Source of the DNA: Puffinus mauretanicus
Lineage: Eukaryota; Chordata; Aves; Procellariiformes; Procellariidae
Length of the DNA stretch: 64,000 nt
Direction: 5' to 3'
Assembly (NCBI GenBank): GCA_023333565.1
Contig: JAJKFH010000115.1
Span: 1,798,001-1,862,000, forward strand
In this document: piece after piece, positions 13,321-24,800 of the stretch
Numbering within the stretch: the first letter of the stretch is position 1
Layout of the letters: each line of letters starts with the position of its first letter
Made by a program: the position numbers and the translations under genes
Notes under the pieces: generated by a model
Database searches by the model: none
What the model was told of the DNA's origin: nothing
Seen by the model: the letters and a program-made list of their open reading frames with translations, nothing else

Positions 13321-13788
13321 CAGGTGGAGGAAAGGGACAACTGGGTTTACTGGACTGTGTGGATTCGATGGCCTGGCACATCAGAGCCACAGGAGTATAA
13401 GGCTCTCGTAGACACTGGTGAACAGCGTACCCTGATGCCATGAAGCTACAAAGGGGCAGAACCCATTTGTATTTCTGGAGTGACAGGGGGATCCCAAGAG
13501 TTAACTGTATTGGAGGCCGAAGTGAGCCTAACCGGGAATGAGTGGCAGAAACACCCCATCGTGACTGGCCCAGAGGCTCCGTGCATCCTTGGCACAGACT
13601 ACCTCAGGAGAGGGTATTTCAAGGACCCAAAAGGGTACTGGTGGGCTTTTGGTATAGCTGCCCCAGAGACGGAGGAGATTAAACAGCTGTCCACCTTGCC
13701 TGGTCTCTCGGAGGAGCCTTCTGTTGTGGGCTTGCTGAGGGTTGAAGAACAACCGGTACCAATCGCTACCACAACAGTGCACCGGTGA
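13321..13788 (+). pseudogene. ERVL retroviral protease remnant
   Basis: The frame contains the aspartyl-protease active-site triad Asp-Thr-Gly at 13411-13419, preceded by Ala-Leu-Val, the usual setting of a retroviral protease that cleaves the polyprotein. A second region resembling the family's C-terminal Leu-Gly-x-Asp-Tyr segment lies near 13590-13605. A TGA at 13441-13443 breaks the frame soon after the active site, and a TGA at 13786-13788 closes the following 102-codon open stretch. A TAG at 13300-13302 lies upstream and could be decay or a natural gag-pro boundary. Gag is absent, so there would be no substrate even if the frame were intact. Confidence 0.85.
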
Positions 13789-14729
13789 CAGTATCGCACC
13801 AACCGAGATTCCCTGATTCCCATCCATGAGCTGATTCGTTGACTGGAGAGCCAAGGAGTGATCAGCAAGACTCACTCACCCTTTAACAGTCCCATATGGC
13901 CAGTTTGAAAGTCTAATGGAGAGTGGAGACTAATAGTAGACTACCGTGGCCTGAATGAAGTCACGCCGCCACTGAGTGCTGCCGTGCCGGACATGCTAGA
14001 ACTCCAATATGAACTGGAATCAAAAGCAGCCAAGTGGTACGCCACAACTGATATCACCAATGTGTTCTTCTCAATCCCTTTGGCGACAGAGTGCAGGCCA
14101 CAGTTTGCTTTCACTTGGAGACGCGTCCAGTACAGCTGGAACTGACTGCCCCAGGGGTGGAAACACAGCCCTACCATTTGCCATGGACTGATCCACACCG
14201 CACTGGAACAGGGTGAGGCTCCCGAACACCTGCAATACATTGATGACATCATTGTATGGGGCGACACAGCAGAAGTTGTTTTTGAGAAAGGGAAGAAAAT
14301 AATTCAAATCTTTCTGAAGGCCAGTTTTGCCATAAAACAAAGTAAGGTCAAGGGACCTGCACAGGAGATCCAGCCTTTAGGAATAAAATGGCAAGATGGA
14401 CGTCGTCAGATCCCAATGGATGTGATCAACAAAATAACAGCCATGTCCCCACCAACTAGCAAAAAGGAAATGCAAGCTTTTTTAGGTGTTGTGGGCTTTT
14501 GGAGAATGCATATTCCAGATTACAGCCTGATTGTAAGCCCTCTCTACCAAGTGATTTCAAATGGGGCCCTGAGCAACGACAAGCATTTGAACAAATTAAA
14601 CAGGAGAGAGTTCATGCAGTAGCCCTTGGGCCAGTCCAGGCAGGACAAGATGTAAAGAATGTGCTCTACACCGCAGCTGGGGAGAATGGCCCCACCTGGA
14701 GCCTCTGGCAGAAAGCACCAGGAGAGACT
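13789..14729 (+). pseudogene. ERVL reverse transcriptase remnant
   Basis: This is the polymerase part of pol, continuing in the protease frame. Visible are the palm-domain Asp of the Thr-Thr-Asp-Ile segment near 14047-14058 and the catalytic Tyr-Ile-Asp-Asp box at 14236-14247. A thumb-like stretch follows around 14416-14550 (Lys-Lys-Glu-Met-Gln-Ala-Phe-Leu-Gly). In-frame stops sit at 13840, 13906 and 14143, all TGA. Near 14553 the reading frame shifts, and homology continues in another frame to TGA codons at 14730 and 14736. Several stops fit CpG or CGA-to-TGA decay. The product would have copied retroviral RNA to DNA; here it is dead. Confidence 0.9.
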
Positions 14730-15104
14730 TGAGGTTGACCCTTAGGGTTCTGGAGTCGGGGATACAGAGGATCCGAGGCCCACTACACTCCAACTGAGAA
14801 GGAGATATTGGCAGCATATGAAGGGATTCGAGCTGCTTCGGAAGTGGTTGGTACTGAAGCACAGCTCCTCCTGGCACCCTGACTGCCGGTGCTGGGCTGG
14901 ATGTTCAAAGGGAGGGTCCCCTCTACACATCATGCAACCAATGCTACGTGGAGTAAGTGGGTCACACTGATCACACAACGGGCCCGAATAGGAAACCCCA
15001 GTCACCCAGGAATCTTGGAAGTGATCACGAACTGGCCAGAAGGCAAAGATTTTGGAATATCCCCAGAGGAGGAGGTGACACATGCTGACGAGGCCCCACT
15101 GTAA

Positions 15105-15600
15105 AATAAACTACAGGAAAATGAGAAGCAATATGCCCTGTTCACTGATGGGTCCTGTCGCCTTGTGGGAAAGCATCGGAGGTGGAAAGCTGCTGTATGG
15201 AGTCCTATACAACAAGTTGCAGAAACTACTGAAGGAGAAGGTGAGTTGAGCCAGTTTGCAGAGATGAAAGCCATCCAGCTGGCCTTGGACATTGCTGAAC
15301 GAGAAAAATGGCTGGTACTTTATCTCTATACTGACTCATGGATGGTGGCAAATGCCCTGTGGGGGTGGTTGCAGCAGTGGAAGCAAAACAACTGGCAGCA
15401 CAGAGGTAAACCCATCTGGGCTGCCTTATTATGGCAAGATATTGCTGCCCGAATAGAGAACCTGGCTGTAAAAGTACGTCACATAGATGCTCACGTACCC
15501 AAGAGTCGGGCCACTGAAGAACATCAAAACAACCAGCAGGTGGACCAGGCTGCTAAGATTGAAGTGGCTCAGGTGGATCTGGACTGGCAACATAAGGGTG
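15105..15600 (+). pseudogene. ERVL RNase H domain remnant
   Basis: The frame is open from just after the TAA at 15102-15104 to 15725, through this domain and into the start of integrase. It shows the RNase H acidic residues in order: Phe-Thr-Asp-Gly-Ser at 15141-15155, a Glu within Glu-Met-Lys-Ala-Ile-Gln near 15264-15281, Tyr-Thr-Asp-Ser-Trp near 15329-15343, and a late Asp in Val-Asp-Gln-Ala-Ala near 15541-15555. This domain removes RNA from RNA:DNA hybrids during reverse transcription. Between the polymerase remnant and this domain (14730-15104) lies a connection region in the same frame, with stops at 14880 and 15102. It is the best preserved pol segment, but cut off from the rest by stops. 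Confidence 0.9.
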
Positions 15601-16472
15601 AATTATTTATAGCTTGGTGGGCCCATGATACCTCAGGCCATCAAGGAAGAGATTCAACATATAGATGGGCTCGTGATCGAGGGGTGGAACTTAACCATGG
15701 ACACTATTGCACAGGTTATCCATGAATGTGAAACATGCGCTGCAATCAAACAAGCCAAGCGAATAAGGCTTCTTTGGTATGGAGGACGATGGTTGAATAT
15801 AAATAAGGGGAGGCTTGGCAGATTGATTATATCACACTCCCACAAACCCACTAAGGCAAGCGCTATGTGCTCACCATGGTGGAAGCAACCACTGGATGGC
15901 TAGAAACATACCCTGTGCCCCATGCCACTGCCCGGAACACCATCCTGGGCCTTGAAAAGCAAGTCCTATGGCGACATGGCACTCCAGAAAGAATTGAGTC
16001 AGACAACGGGACTCATTTCCGAAACACTCTCATAGACACCTGGGCCAAAGAGCATGGCATTGAGTGGGTCTATCACATCCCCTACCATGCACCAGCCTCT
16101 GGGAAAATCGAACGATACAATGGACTGCTGAAGACTACGCTGAGGGCAATGGGTGGTGGAACATTCAAGCATTGGGATACACATTTAGCAAAAGCCACCT
16201 GGTTAGTCAACACTAGGGCATCTGTTACTCGAGCTGGCCCTGCCCAATCAAAACACTTACGTACTGTAGTTGGAGATAAAGTCCCAGTCATGCACATAAG
16301 AAATATGCTGGGGAAGACAGTCTGGGTTACTCCTGCCTCTGGCAAGGGAAAACCTATCCGTGGGATTGTTTTTGTTTAGGGACCTGGGTGCACTTGGTGG
16401 GTAATGTGAAAGGATGGGGAAGTCCGGTGTGTACCTCAAGGGGATTTGATTTTGGGTGAAAATAGCCAATGA
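15601..16472 (+). pseudogene. ERVL integrase remnant
   Basis: The N-terminal zinc-binding part shows His-x3-5-His near 15625-15645 and a Cys-x2-Cys (Cys-Glu-Thr-Cys) near 15727-15738, but these lie in different frames because of indels near 15690 and again near 15790. The catalytic triad is visible in the restored frame: Asp at 15825-15827, Asp of Ser-Asp-Asn-Gly at 16002-16004 and Glu of Lys-Ile-Glu-Arg at 16110-16112. Stops interrupt at 15852, 16377 and 16407; a tryptophan-rich C-terminal tail ends at TGA 16470-16472. The protein would join viral DNA to the host chromosome. All three catalytic acids survive, but the gene is broken in at least five places. Confidence 0.9.
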
Positions 16473-16915
16473 ACTGAATTTTATGATGTCAATTGTTACA
16501 TGATATTGCATATCATTATTTCTATGGTTGCTATCAATGGTGTAGCAGTAAAAATCACCCACATTAATGAAGAATGAACTAACTCCGATGAAACCGAGCA
16601 AAGTGCAACGATGATAGAACCAGACGAGCGCAGCAGTACTGAAATGATAACTGGCTTCAGGATGCAACAGCCCAACACCACACACCATCTCTCCGGCCCT
16701 GAAAGACTGTTATGACAGATGGAGCCCAAAGTCGTGGACTAAATTAATTCAGTGGACATTTTAGAGGGATAGTCCATAGACTAAGGGAATGATATCTCTG
16801 CGTGCATATATATATATGTATATATAAAAAGAAAGATAGTGGTGATTAATTGAAATGTATCAAAAAATGTAAGACCTAAGCACGACGTAAATGGTATAGA
16901 ATAAGGGGTGGATAC
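16473..16915 (+). other. ERVL 3' internal region and polypurine tract
   Basis: No env or dUTPase-like frame is visible between integrase and LTR. The stretch contains a TA-rich microsatellite (about 16805-16828) and ends with the purine-rich block AAGGGGTGGA followed by TAC and then the LTR's TG. That block is the expected primer for plus-strand DNA synthesis. Confidence 0.75.
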
Positions 16916-17431
16916 TGTCCTGGTTTCGGCTGGGATAGGGTTAAATTTCTTCCTAGTGCTGTGTTTTGGATTTAGTATGAGGAGAATGTTGATAACACAC
17001 TGATGATTTCAGTTGTTGCTAAGTACCCTCCTAGTCCAAGGACAGCTCCCATGCCTTCTGACTGAGCTAGGTACACAAGATGGGAGGGAACATAATCAGG
17101 ACAGCCAGCCCAGCTGGCCAATGGGGTATTCCATACCATGTGACGTCATGCTCAGCATATGAATGGTAGGCGTGATCCAGGAAGTACCGATCGCTACTTG
17201 GTTATCGGTCAGCGCGGGTGGTGAGCAATTGCATTGTGCATCACTCATTTTTGTATATTCTATCACTATTATTATTATTTTCCCTCTTCTGTTCTATTAA
17301 ACTGTCTTTATCTCAACCCACGAGTTTTTCTCACTCTTACCTTTCTGATTCTCTCCCCGTCCCACTGGGGGTGGGGGGAGTGAGCGAGCGGCTGCGTGGT
17401 ATTTGGCTGCCTGCCAGGTTAAACCACGACA
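16916..17431 (+). mobile_element. ERVL 3' LTR (516 bp)
   Basis: The LTR starts TGTCCTGG and ends CCACGACA. It contains a CCAAT box (17118-17122), a palindromic TGACGTCA (17141-17148), an ATTAAA polyadenylation signal (17296-17301), an ATT-rich run and a G-rich U5 region (about 17367-17378). Its closest relative here is the minus-strand LTR at 51609-52128: I count about six substitutions over the first roughly 320 bp. The TATA region is degenerate (CATATGAAT near 17156). Confidence 0.93.
17118..17148 (+). promoter_or_regulatory. LTR promoter core: CCAAT box and CRE palindrome
   Basis: CCAAT at 17118-17122 is followed by the full cAMP-response palindrome TGACGTCA at 17141-17148. The same pair is present in the LTR at 51609-52128. 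CREB/ATF factors bind this palindrome in other promoters; activity here is inferred only. Confidence 0.5.
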
Positions 17432-18297
17432 GTTATGTAATTCAGAAAAAAAAATAATTTGGGGCTTTTTGTGAACATTTTAATCCAGATGCTTACAAAC
17501 TAAAATATTACACAACTGGTCATTTGAATTACTTGATGTTGCTTGTGTTGTGTGACAAATAAAAATGAAATTCTGTAAACCATTATATAGTAAGGCATCA
17601 ATAATGTGTCATATGTTCATGGTCTTTCATAAGTAACTTTGTTTTTGTAAGACACAAAAAATCACAAACCATAAAGTTAAACAGTTTTTTTCCATCAGCC
17701 GAGACATTTTTAATGTGTCCAGTGCAATTGCTAAATTAAACAGAACTCACAGCTTGGTGTATGATTACACACTAACTCAAGGAAATGGAAGACATGCTTA
17801 CCCTTACGTGTGAGTAATTCCTTTAAAAATCTTATTTTAATTCAAGTGAAAAGAAATCACAAGTGCTTTGTTAGAGCAAGATTTTGTCATATACCTAGAA
17901 GGAAGCCACAAGTGCAAACCCTCAATCTAGTATTTAAAGTTATACAGTTACACAGAGAGATGGAGGTTATTATTTTCAAGGTCTTTCTTGTTTCATTTTC
18001 CGCTTCTCCCTTTTTCTTTTGTTCATTCAGTATGTCTGAAACCAGCCTTGGGAGTCTTTCTAATTTATAATTAATTTCTATTATTAGGAAGTCATTTCAA
18101 CTTGTCTGGAAATTGGAATTTGATTTTATACTTATTTGAACCAAACTCCTGGGGTAAGAACTCTCTTCTCATGTCCCTCAAACATCACAGGCAAGGTAAC
18201 ATCCAAAGAACCATTACTTCCCTCATTTCCCTCATTTTAGGAGTCCATTTCCCTCATTTTAGGAGGCCACAGACAATCAGATAAGGAAGGCAGGAGT
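17432..18297. other. AT-rich DNA with a 22-bp tandem duplication
   Basis: No gene or transposon is recognised. A 19-base segment (18225-18243) is repeated at 18247-18265 with a 3-base spacer, just upstream of the CR1 insertion. Confidence 0.6.
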
Positions 18298-18878
18298 CAG
18301 AGAAGACATGATCGTGCCCCTGTACTCGGCACTGGTGAGGCTGCACCTCGAATACTGTGTTCAGTTTTGGGCCCATCACTACAAGAAGGACATTGAGGTG
18401 TTGGAGCGTGTCCAGAGAAGGGCAAGGAAGCTGGTGAAGGGCCTGGAGCACAAGTCTTATGAGGAGCGGCTGAGGGAACTGGGGACCGTTTAGTCTGGAG
18501 AAGAGGAGGCTAAGGAGGGACCTCATCGCGCTCCACAGCTACCTGACAGGAGCTTGTAGCGAGGTGGGTGTTGGTCTCTTCTGCCAAGTAACAAGCGACA
18601 GGACGAGAGGAAATGGCCTCAAGTTGCGCCAGGGGAGGTTTAGATTTGACATTAGGAGAAATTTCTTTACTGAAAGAGTGGTCAGGCCTTGGAACAGGCT
18701 GCCCAGGGAAGTGGTTGAGTCACCATCCCTGGAAGTATTTAAAAGACGTGTAGATGAGGCCCTTAGGGACATGGTGTAGTGGGCATGGTATTGTTGGGTT
18801 GACGGTTGGACTCGATGATCTTAGAGGTCTTTTCCAACTTAATGATTCTATGATTCTATGATTCTATGATTCTATGAT
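18298..18878 (+). mobile_element. CR1 LINE 3' end (young subfamily)
   Basis: A 5'-truncated CR1 non-LTR retrotransposon covers the C-terminal part of ORF2 and the 3' UTR. Frames at 18308-18493 and 18564-18779 translate to the family's terminal region ([15 protein letters not shown]). They are broken by a stop and frame change near 18490. The element ends in four to five copies of the ATTCTATG octamer, the usual avian CR1 tail. The 71-codon end differs by only two residues from the nested copy at 54680-54993, so the two belong to one recent subfamily. Confidence 0.95.
18843..18878 (+). repeat. (ATTCTATG)n CR1 terminal octamer
   Basis: Four full octamer units plus a partial one form the 3' end of the CR1 copy. 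Such octamers replace a poly(A) tail in avian CR1. Confidence 0.95.
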
Positions 18879-21800
18879 TATTGTCGGTCACTGCAGTGAA
18901 AGCTTTTTCTTATTAAGCTGAATTATGGCTTGTGTTTAATTGCTTTCAGAACAGAGATGAAAACAGTATGTAAATTTTATACACATTGGGTACATAAATG
19001 TGTATGTACTTGTATATTACACACATTCTACCTCTTATGCATGATATTTACCTAGGTCAAGGACACAACAAACATGGTCCTATTCTTTTTAAGGCACCAG
19101 AGTATTGACATATCTAGTCCGTAAAACCAAAACACCCAAGTACATGGTTAAAGTATATGGTTAATTGCTCTGATAAAGTAGAAAAAATAATAAAAAGAGT
19201 ATATACACTAATTTGCTTCTTTTTACACAAGTGGAAGTAATTATACCATTGCCTTTGAACCTCTACAGCGGTCAAATTTTCCCACTGGCTGTGCATTGGA
19301 TTATTATTTAGAAAACAATCTCTTCAATGTTATTGTAAAGTATATGGAATAAGTTTAAAATAAGCAAATTATTTGCCTGCTTTGAATACCTGCCACAAAC
19401 TCTGTTTTCAATAAACTTAGTAAATGATACATGGAAATTTCATCATCTTCATGAAACTTTTTTGTGAAATAGTAGTGAAAAAGCAATTATTTTGAAGAGC
19501 CTATAAAAAAATAAATCTATAATAAATTATTATCTTTGGGGAAAAAAGATGTAATGATTAATTAATTATTTGATTATGAGACAGACTAATTATATTACTA
19601 AGATATCTAGTGGAAACCCATTAGTAACTGAATTGTCATTGGGGAATTTACCAGTTGCAACTACATGCATATATAGTCTTTATTTTCTTTATTTTTTGGC
19701 AAGATGATTTAAGTAATTAGGATCATGAAGAAGATGGCCATTTTAGATTTTCTAAATGACAAATTAGATCCAAAAAGATTACCTGCAACAAATAAAGATT
19801 GTAATAATATATGAAATTGCAAGGCAAATATTGTCAGTCCATATTTAACATATGATAACAGAAGGCAGACGGTGTCCTCAGTAACCCATTCAAAAAAATA
19901 AGTGCAAACAGCCCTGGTTATATGCAGAGATAACTCTAACATTTGAACAGGTACAGATTTGGAATTCTGTGGCAAAAACTGTATTTTTCTCTCTCTTACC
20001 TGGAATAATTTTTTACTTTCAAAAACAAACTTGACCAAGGCCTGCTGAAGCTAACAGAGTCTCATTGGCTTTGGATCAGACTTCTTTGAGGAATATTACT
20101 TTCTTGAATCTCAATGCAAAGCATATATCTTATGTAAAAACCTTCACCATGACTGCCCTCAGGGGTGGTACTCCTGGTTTCAGGCCTCAGTTTCACTGCA
20201 AAAACATCACTTACTAAAATTGAACTAAAGCTGGAACTTAACAATGCATGTGGAAACAACAGGAAGATATATTGCTTTCCCAAAGTATTGTTTCTACCAT
20301 TGTCCATGGCTGTCACCATTTATGCATTATGTCTTGTTTGATTTGAGATTTTTTTGTGGTAAGACCTAACTGTGTCAGTAATAGGGAAATACTGCACAAG
20401 ACTTTGGGAGTCACTAAATTACAAATAACAAAGTCCTCATAGAGGGCATAGAGTCATTTTGTAAACTTGTCTGGACGAAAAAATATATTTGCCTTGAATT
20501 GCTGCTTGAAAACTGACCATGATGAATCCTTCTCTGCAAGCTGACAAAGTTTGGATTAAAAATAATTTTTCCCTAAACCTCTTTTCCAGCTCTATTCAAA
20601 AGTGGAAGTGTAAAAATATGGAGAGGATTGTCCTAAAATAGTTTCAAATCTATGTGACTTGGCACTATTCCCACTACTATAATGCAAATAATAAGTGCAA
20701 TAGAATTAGTATAATAATTTACTCTATTGGGACATCCCAAATCTTTACAAAAACCTTATCTGTTCTGGGACCATGTGTGTATCATAATATGTCAATGGTG
20801 TTAAAGAGGAGGTTAGAATTGATTACGTAAAAGGCCCAAAGGAATTTTAAGATTAACCACAGACTGTTAAAAAGTGTCTAAATACAATTTCTATATGCTA
20901 CAGTGCAGAATCACATTTAACATCATGCTAATTCACTTACAATTCTAACATGCATTTTCACATATTACAGTGAAGTGTAATGTATGCATCACGAAATTTT
21001 CAAAAGTGCCTCTGATTTAGGAGTCAGTAAACATTTATCTTACTAATCTTCTAAATTTAAGATCCACTAAGATATATGTTTATCCATTATTAGTAAAGCA
21101 CAGAATTAAGAGTTAAATGTGTATTATTTTTATGGATTTGGGTTCAAATAAGTTTAACTAAAAAAAGTTGCTCGTGGAAGATATTCATCTCCTCAGGGGA
21201 TGATAAGAAATATTTATAATTTTATTTCTTCTTCACATTCTGAAGGGCTTAAAGTATATCTGAGTCATGTGTTTTTATGAATTCTTATTCTGTAAAAATG
21301 AAGTTTATTTCAGCTGACAATCTGGAAATGTTGATTTTAAGATGAGTATTCACACTGTCTGATACAAAGTGATAACTAGACCATATAAATATATAGATAG
21401 ACTGTTAAATAGTGCATGGTAAAATGCAAAAATACATCTAATCTTATTTGTTTGTCACACTACAAAATATTTGACACTACTCTTTTTTGATTTCCAATAA
21501 AAAATTGCTTATGGGAATCACAATGGCATTTGATAGGGTGCATGAAGAACCAGAACCTGATAAGGAATTTATTGTGGTTTCCTTATCCTTGTATGTATGC
21601 CAGAAGAAAAATAGATTTCATGTTTCAATCATTTTAATTTGTTTAAATACAGTAGACTTATATAAGATACATTCTTAGGTATCATTATTCTCCCTAGATA
21701 TCAGTTTCTTTTTTGCTTCACTTCACAAGAATCAGTGTCGCTAATTTTACAAAGTAATTCACACACGTGTCTTTCTCAGGTAAGTTGAGTTTGTAGCTGG

Positions 21801-24800
21801 AGATTAAGCTGAATTTATAGAATATGTTAAATTCATGGTCGCTGAGGTATTTGTGAAAAGAGCTGTATTGTCACGTGCGTATCAAAAAATATACTGTAAG
21901 TGCCACATTGATAAGTTTCTGCTTACATGAATCAAGCTATTATGGAGAGCTGTGAAAACAGTCAATAGATATGCTTAGAATAGAAAAGTTAGTAAATCTA
22001 AGTCATTCTGATCATCCTTAAATCTAGGAAGCTTTGGTATCTAAGCAAAATCTTTAGTTAGGAATGTTTGATATCAGGTCTGCCAAACATTGGATTGAGA
22101 AGTCTGCAGCTTTTAAAAGACTTCAGAATATATGAAAGGAATAAATAAGAACTCTGCATATAAGCAGGAAAATTTTCAAAAAGGGACATTTTGCAGTGTT
22201 TCTGCATGCAGCTTCCCTGCTCTTCTTAGTAGCATTTCTGTGCATAAATCCCCATTCCCTGCTTGTAAGGGTACTGCTATAGGGAGCATTAATCCAAAGG
22301 CAGTGTGCATTCTTCCGAAAAGTGACTCACTTCTACTGCTTCAGGCAGCAGAGAGTGTGAAAGTATCAGCATGCAAGTCTTTGTTTCCTTTTCTTTGAAA
22401 TAAATAAGTAAATGCTACAGAAAACCAGAAATAATATTGTCTCATCAGATTACTGCCCATCATTAAAGCCATAAATTCCACTCTCTAAATCTGACCTTCA
22501 ATTAGACCAACAACTCTAGGATATTTTTATTTCACAAAATATGTGATCACTATGTGGTTCTTCTCAGGACCTCAACAAGCCTTCCTGAGCTGATTAATAC
22601 TTTGGTGTTGAGAGTGAATTTATTTTCCTGGACTTAACAATTCCAGCTGTCTGCCACTGGTGATAGATATGGATGACCGTCATTCAATTAATTAACCGAA
22701 TGCAAACTTGTTTCTATGTCATTAATGAATCTTGTATTCTAAGATAAAAATAAAATTAATCTTCTTGGATTAACTGATTGGATGCTTTTACTAAGGAGTC
22801 TAACTAGCAGATGGGGACATGTTGTAGGTTGCATCATGATTTACTGCAAGATCTCACTTAAAGAACTATAGGAAACATCTGAACTTATTCATGAAGTATG
22901 GTGGATGTTAAAAGATGATAAACGGAAGTTAAAAATCTTTTGCATCATAGTAACATATGAACAGAGCCATAGTTGAGCAGGAAGGACAGAGTAATTACAG
23001 GTTTTTTGTTCAGTCTTTCCTAAAATCCCAGGTTAGCAGGACCATTCAAGTACATGCTTAACTCTGCATGCATGACTAAATAGCACAGATTTCTGTGGAC
23101 CTGAGAGTCCTGCTTAACTGCTTTTCCAAAAGCAAAGGGCTTAAGCTAATGCTTAAAAGTTGAACTCATCTTGTAGTGCTTTTCTTAATGCAAGCCTAGG
23201 CCAGGATTTGACAGAGAAGTTAACAACCATGCTGATGCTCTTTGTTCAGTCTTCAAAACTCTTGTCCTGTACCTTCAGGTAACAAAATAATGCAATGCCC
23301 TGTTTCTGATATTCATTTTCTGTGTACTAATACTGGCAGTCAGCAAGTGGTGTTTATATATGAATATAAACAGTTACAATGAGATGATGGCTAGAAAATT
23401 TGTGTGTGTAGCACATATGTAAAACTTGCACATGCCTTTATTGATTTACAAATTCTTTATCTCTAGCCTTCTGGGAAAAGCAGTAAGGAAATAATAGAAT
23501 TAATAATAGTTAAAATTAATGCAATAACTTGATTGCCTTCAAGTTGTGAATTAGTCCAGGGATGTAGTTTTTCACGTTAATAAATTGACCAGTGCTCTTT
23601 AGCCTCACTATCTTCCTTTTTTAATTACAATTCAACATAAAGAAGAAAAACCCAGGGAAAAATATTCAAACTTCACTGGTCATTCTTACATATTAGGTAA
23701 TTTCCAGTGTAAAAGGAATGTACTTCAGACTTCAGAGTCCATCAGGGCTATATAGATCTTATCAGCTTTCTAGAAATTGAAAGAAGTTCCTGCTAGCAGT
23801 AGTGATTTGATAGGTAGACAATTTAAAACTGAACCCATCACAGCTGAAGTAAGAAATGGGCAGAAAAATGGGCTTACATGTGTGGCCAAAAGTTGAAAAA
23901 ATAACAGTTCCTCCCTAAAAGACACTGCATTTGGTCAGTTTCTAAGGTCTGCGTTTGTATTTTTAAATTAAATGAAAAAGTCTAGTATAGCTTGAGATCA
24001 CTAAGTAGGTCTCAAAGAACTTCATACAATTTGATTTTTTTTCTTTATGAAAATAAATTCCTTTAAGAATAAACGCATAATACCTATTTCTGTTCCATTA
24101 TGCAATTTGTGTGGATTTAACAAGCCAATTGGCTTCTGGCCACCAACATCTCTAGGTTTTTATATTGCAAAATAACACATGCTTTGTCATATCCAACTCA
24201 TTAAGTAATCACCTTGTAGTACAGTTTGTGATTATATTTTCATTTAAGTGAGTGCTGTGATACTGCAAAGGAATGCCTCCTGGTTTTTTTTGTGGGAACC
24301 AACTGCTTTTACAAGAGGAAAAATCAGTGTTATATAGTGCTGCAGTTACAATTTAAATAGTACTACAGGTTTATTGTACAACTTTATAAACAGGATCATT
24401 TTTCAAGGTATATGCCAATTCAAGTAAAATCTGTGGACATACAGTATAAAGAAATGGCTCTTCAAGAACAAACAAAATCTTCCAAAGCTTTTTAAGAGGC
24501 TGCTGCCCTTTTCAAACCACATTTCAGGTGCATCATTCTTGCTGATTTATACATACTAAATGCTATGTGCCCTATTCCTTCTGCATAAAGCTGGAGAAGG
24601 CTGTGTAATTTCATTCTGCACCCTGACAACCTCATTCAGCTCGGGCTGGTTGAAAAGTCTTAAGGCTAATTACGAGACTATCGGTTATGGACTGAGCTGG
24701 GAGTAAATAGGACCTGTAGCTATTGCCTGACACAGACATACAAGATACAGGCAGACCAGTTCTTTCTCTATAGAATAGTTGAGACTCCCTCCCCTTCATT

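Larger units (their letters stand above)
13240..17431 (+). mobile_element. 5'-truncated ERVL-type endogenous retrovirus
   Basis: A plus-strand provirus remnant holds, in order, retroviral aspartyl protease, RT, RNase H and integrase remains, a purine-rich primer site (AAGGGGTGGA, about 16902-16912) and a 3' LTR. No 5' LTR or gag is visible; homology fades upstream of about 13290, and I place the left edge near 13240 with an uncertainty of about 50 bp. No env is seen between integrase and LTR. The coding part carries at least eleven premature stops and three frame changes, so it cannot make a working product. Class L assignment rests on the pol style, the absence of env and the LTR family, whose solo copies in this window show 5-bp TSDs. 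The five bases after the LTR are GTTAT; the matching left copy cannot be checked because the left end is missing. Confidence 0.92.

Noticed and set aside
16473..16915. Possible env or dUTPase gene after integrase
   Set aside because: All frames are closed by frequent stops and no motif of either protein is visible.
18843..18878. Regular octamer repeat resembling a small repeat array or CRISPR
   Set aside because: It is the ATTCTATG tail of a CR1, without spacers, in an animal genome.
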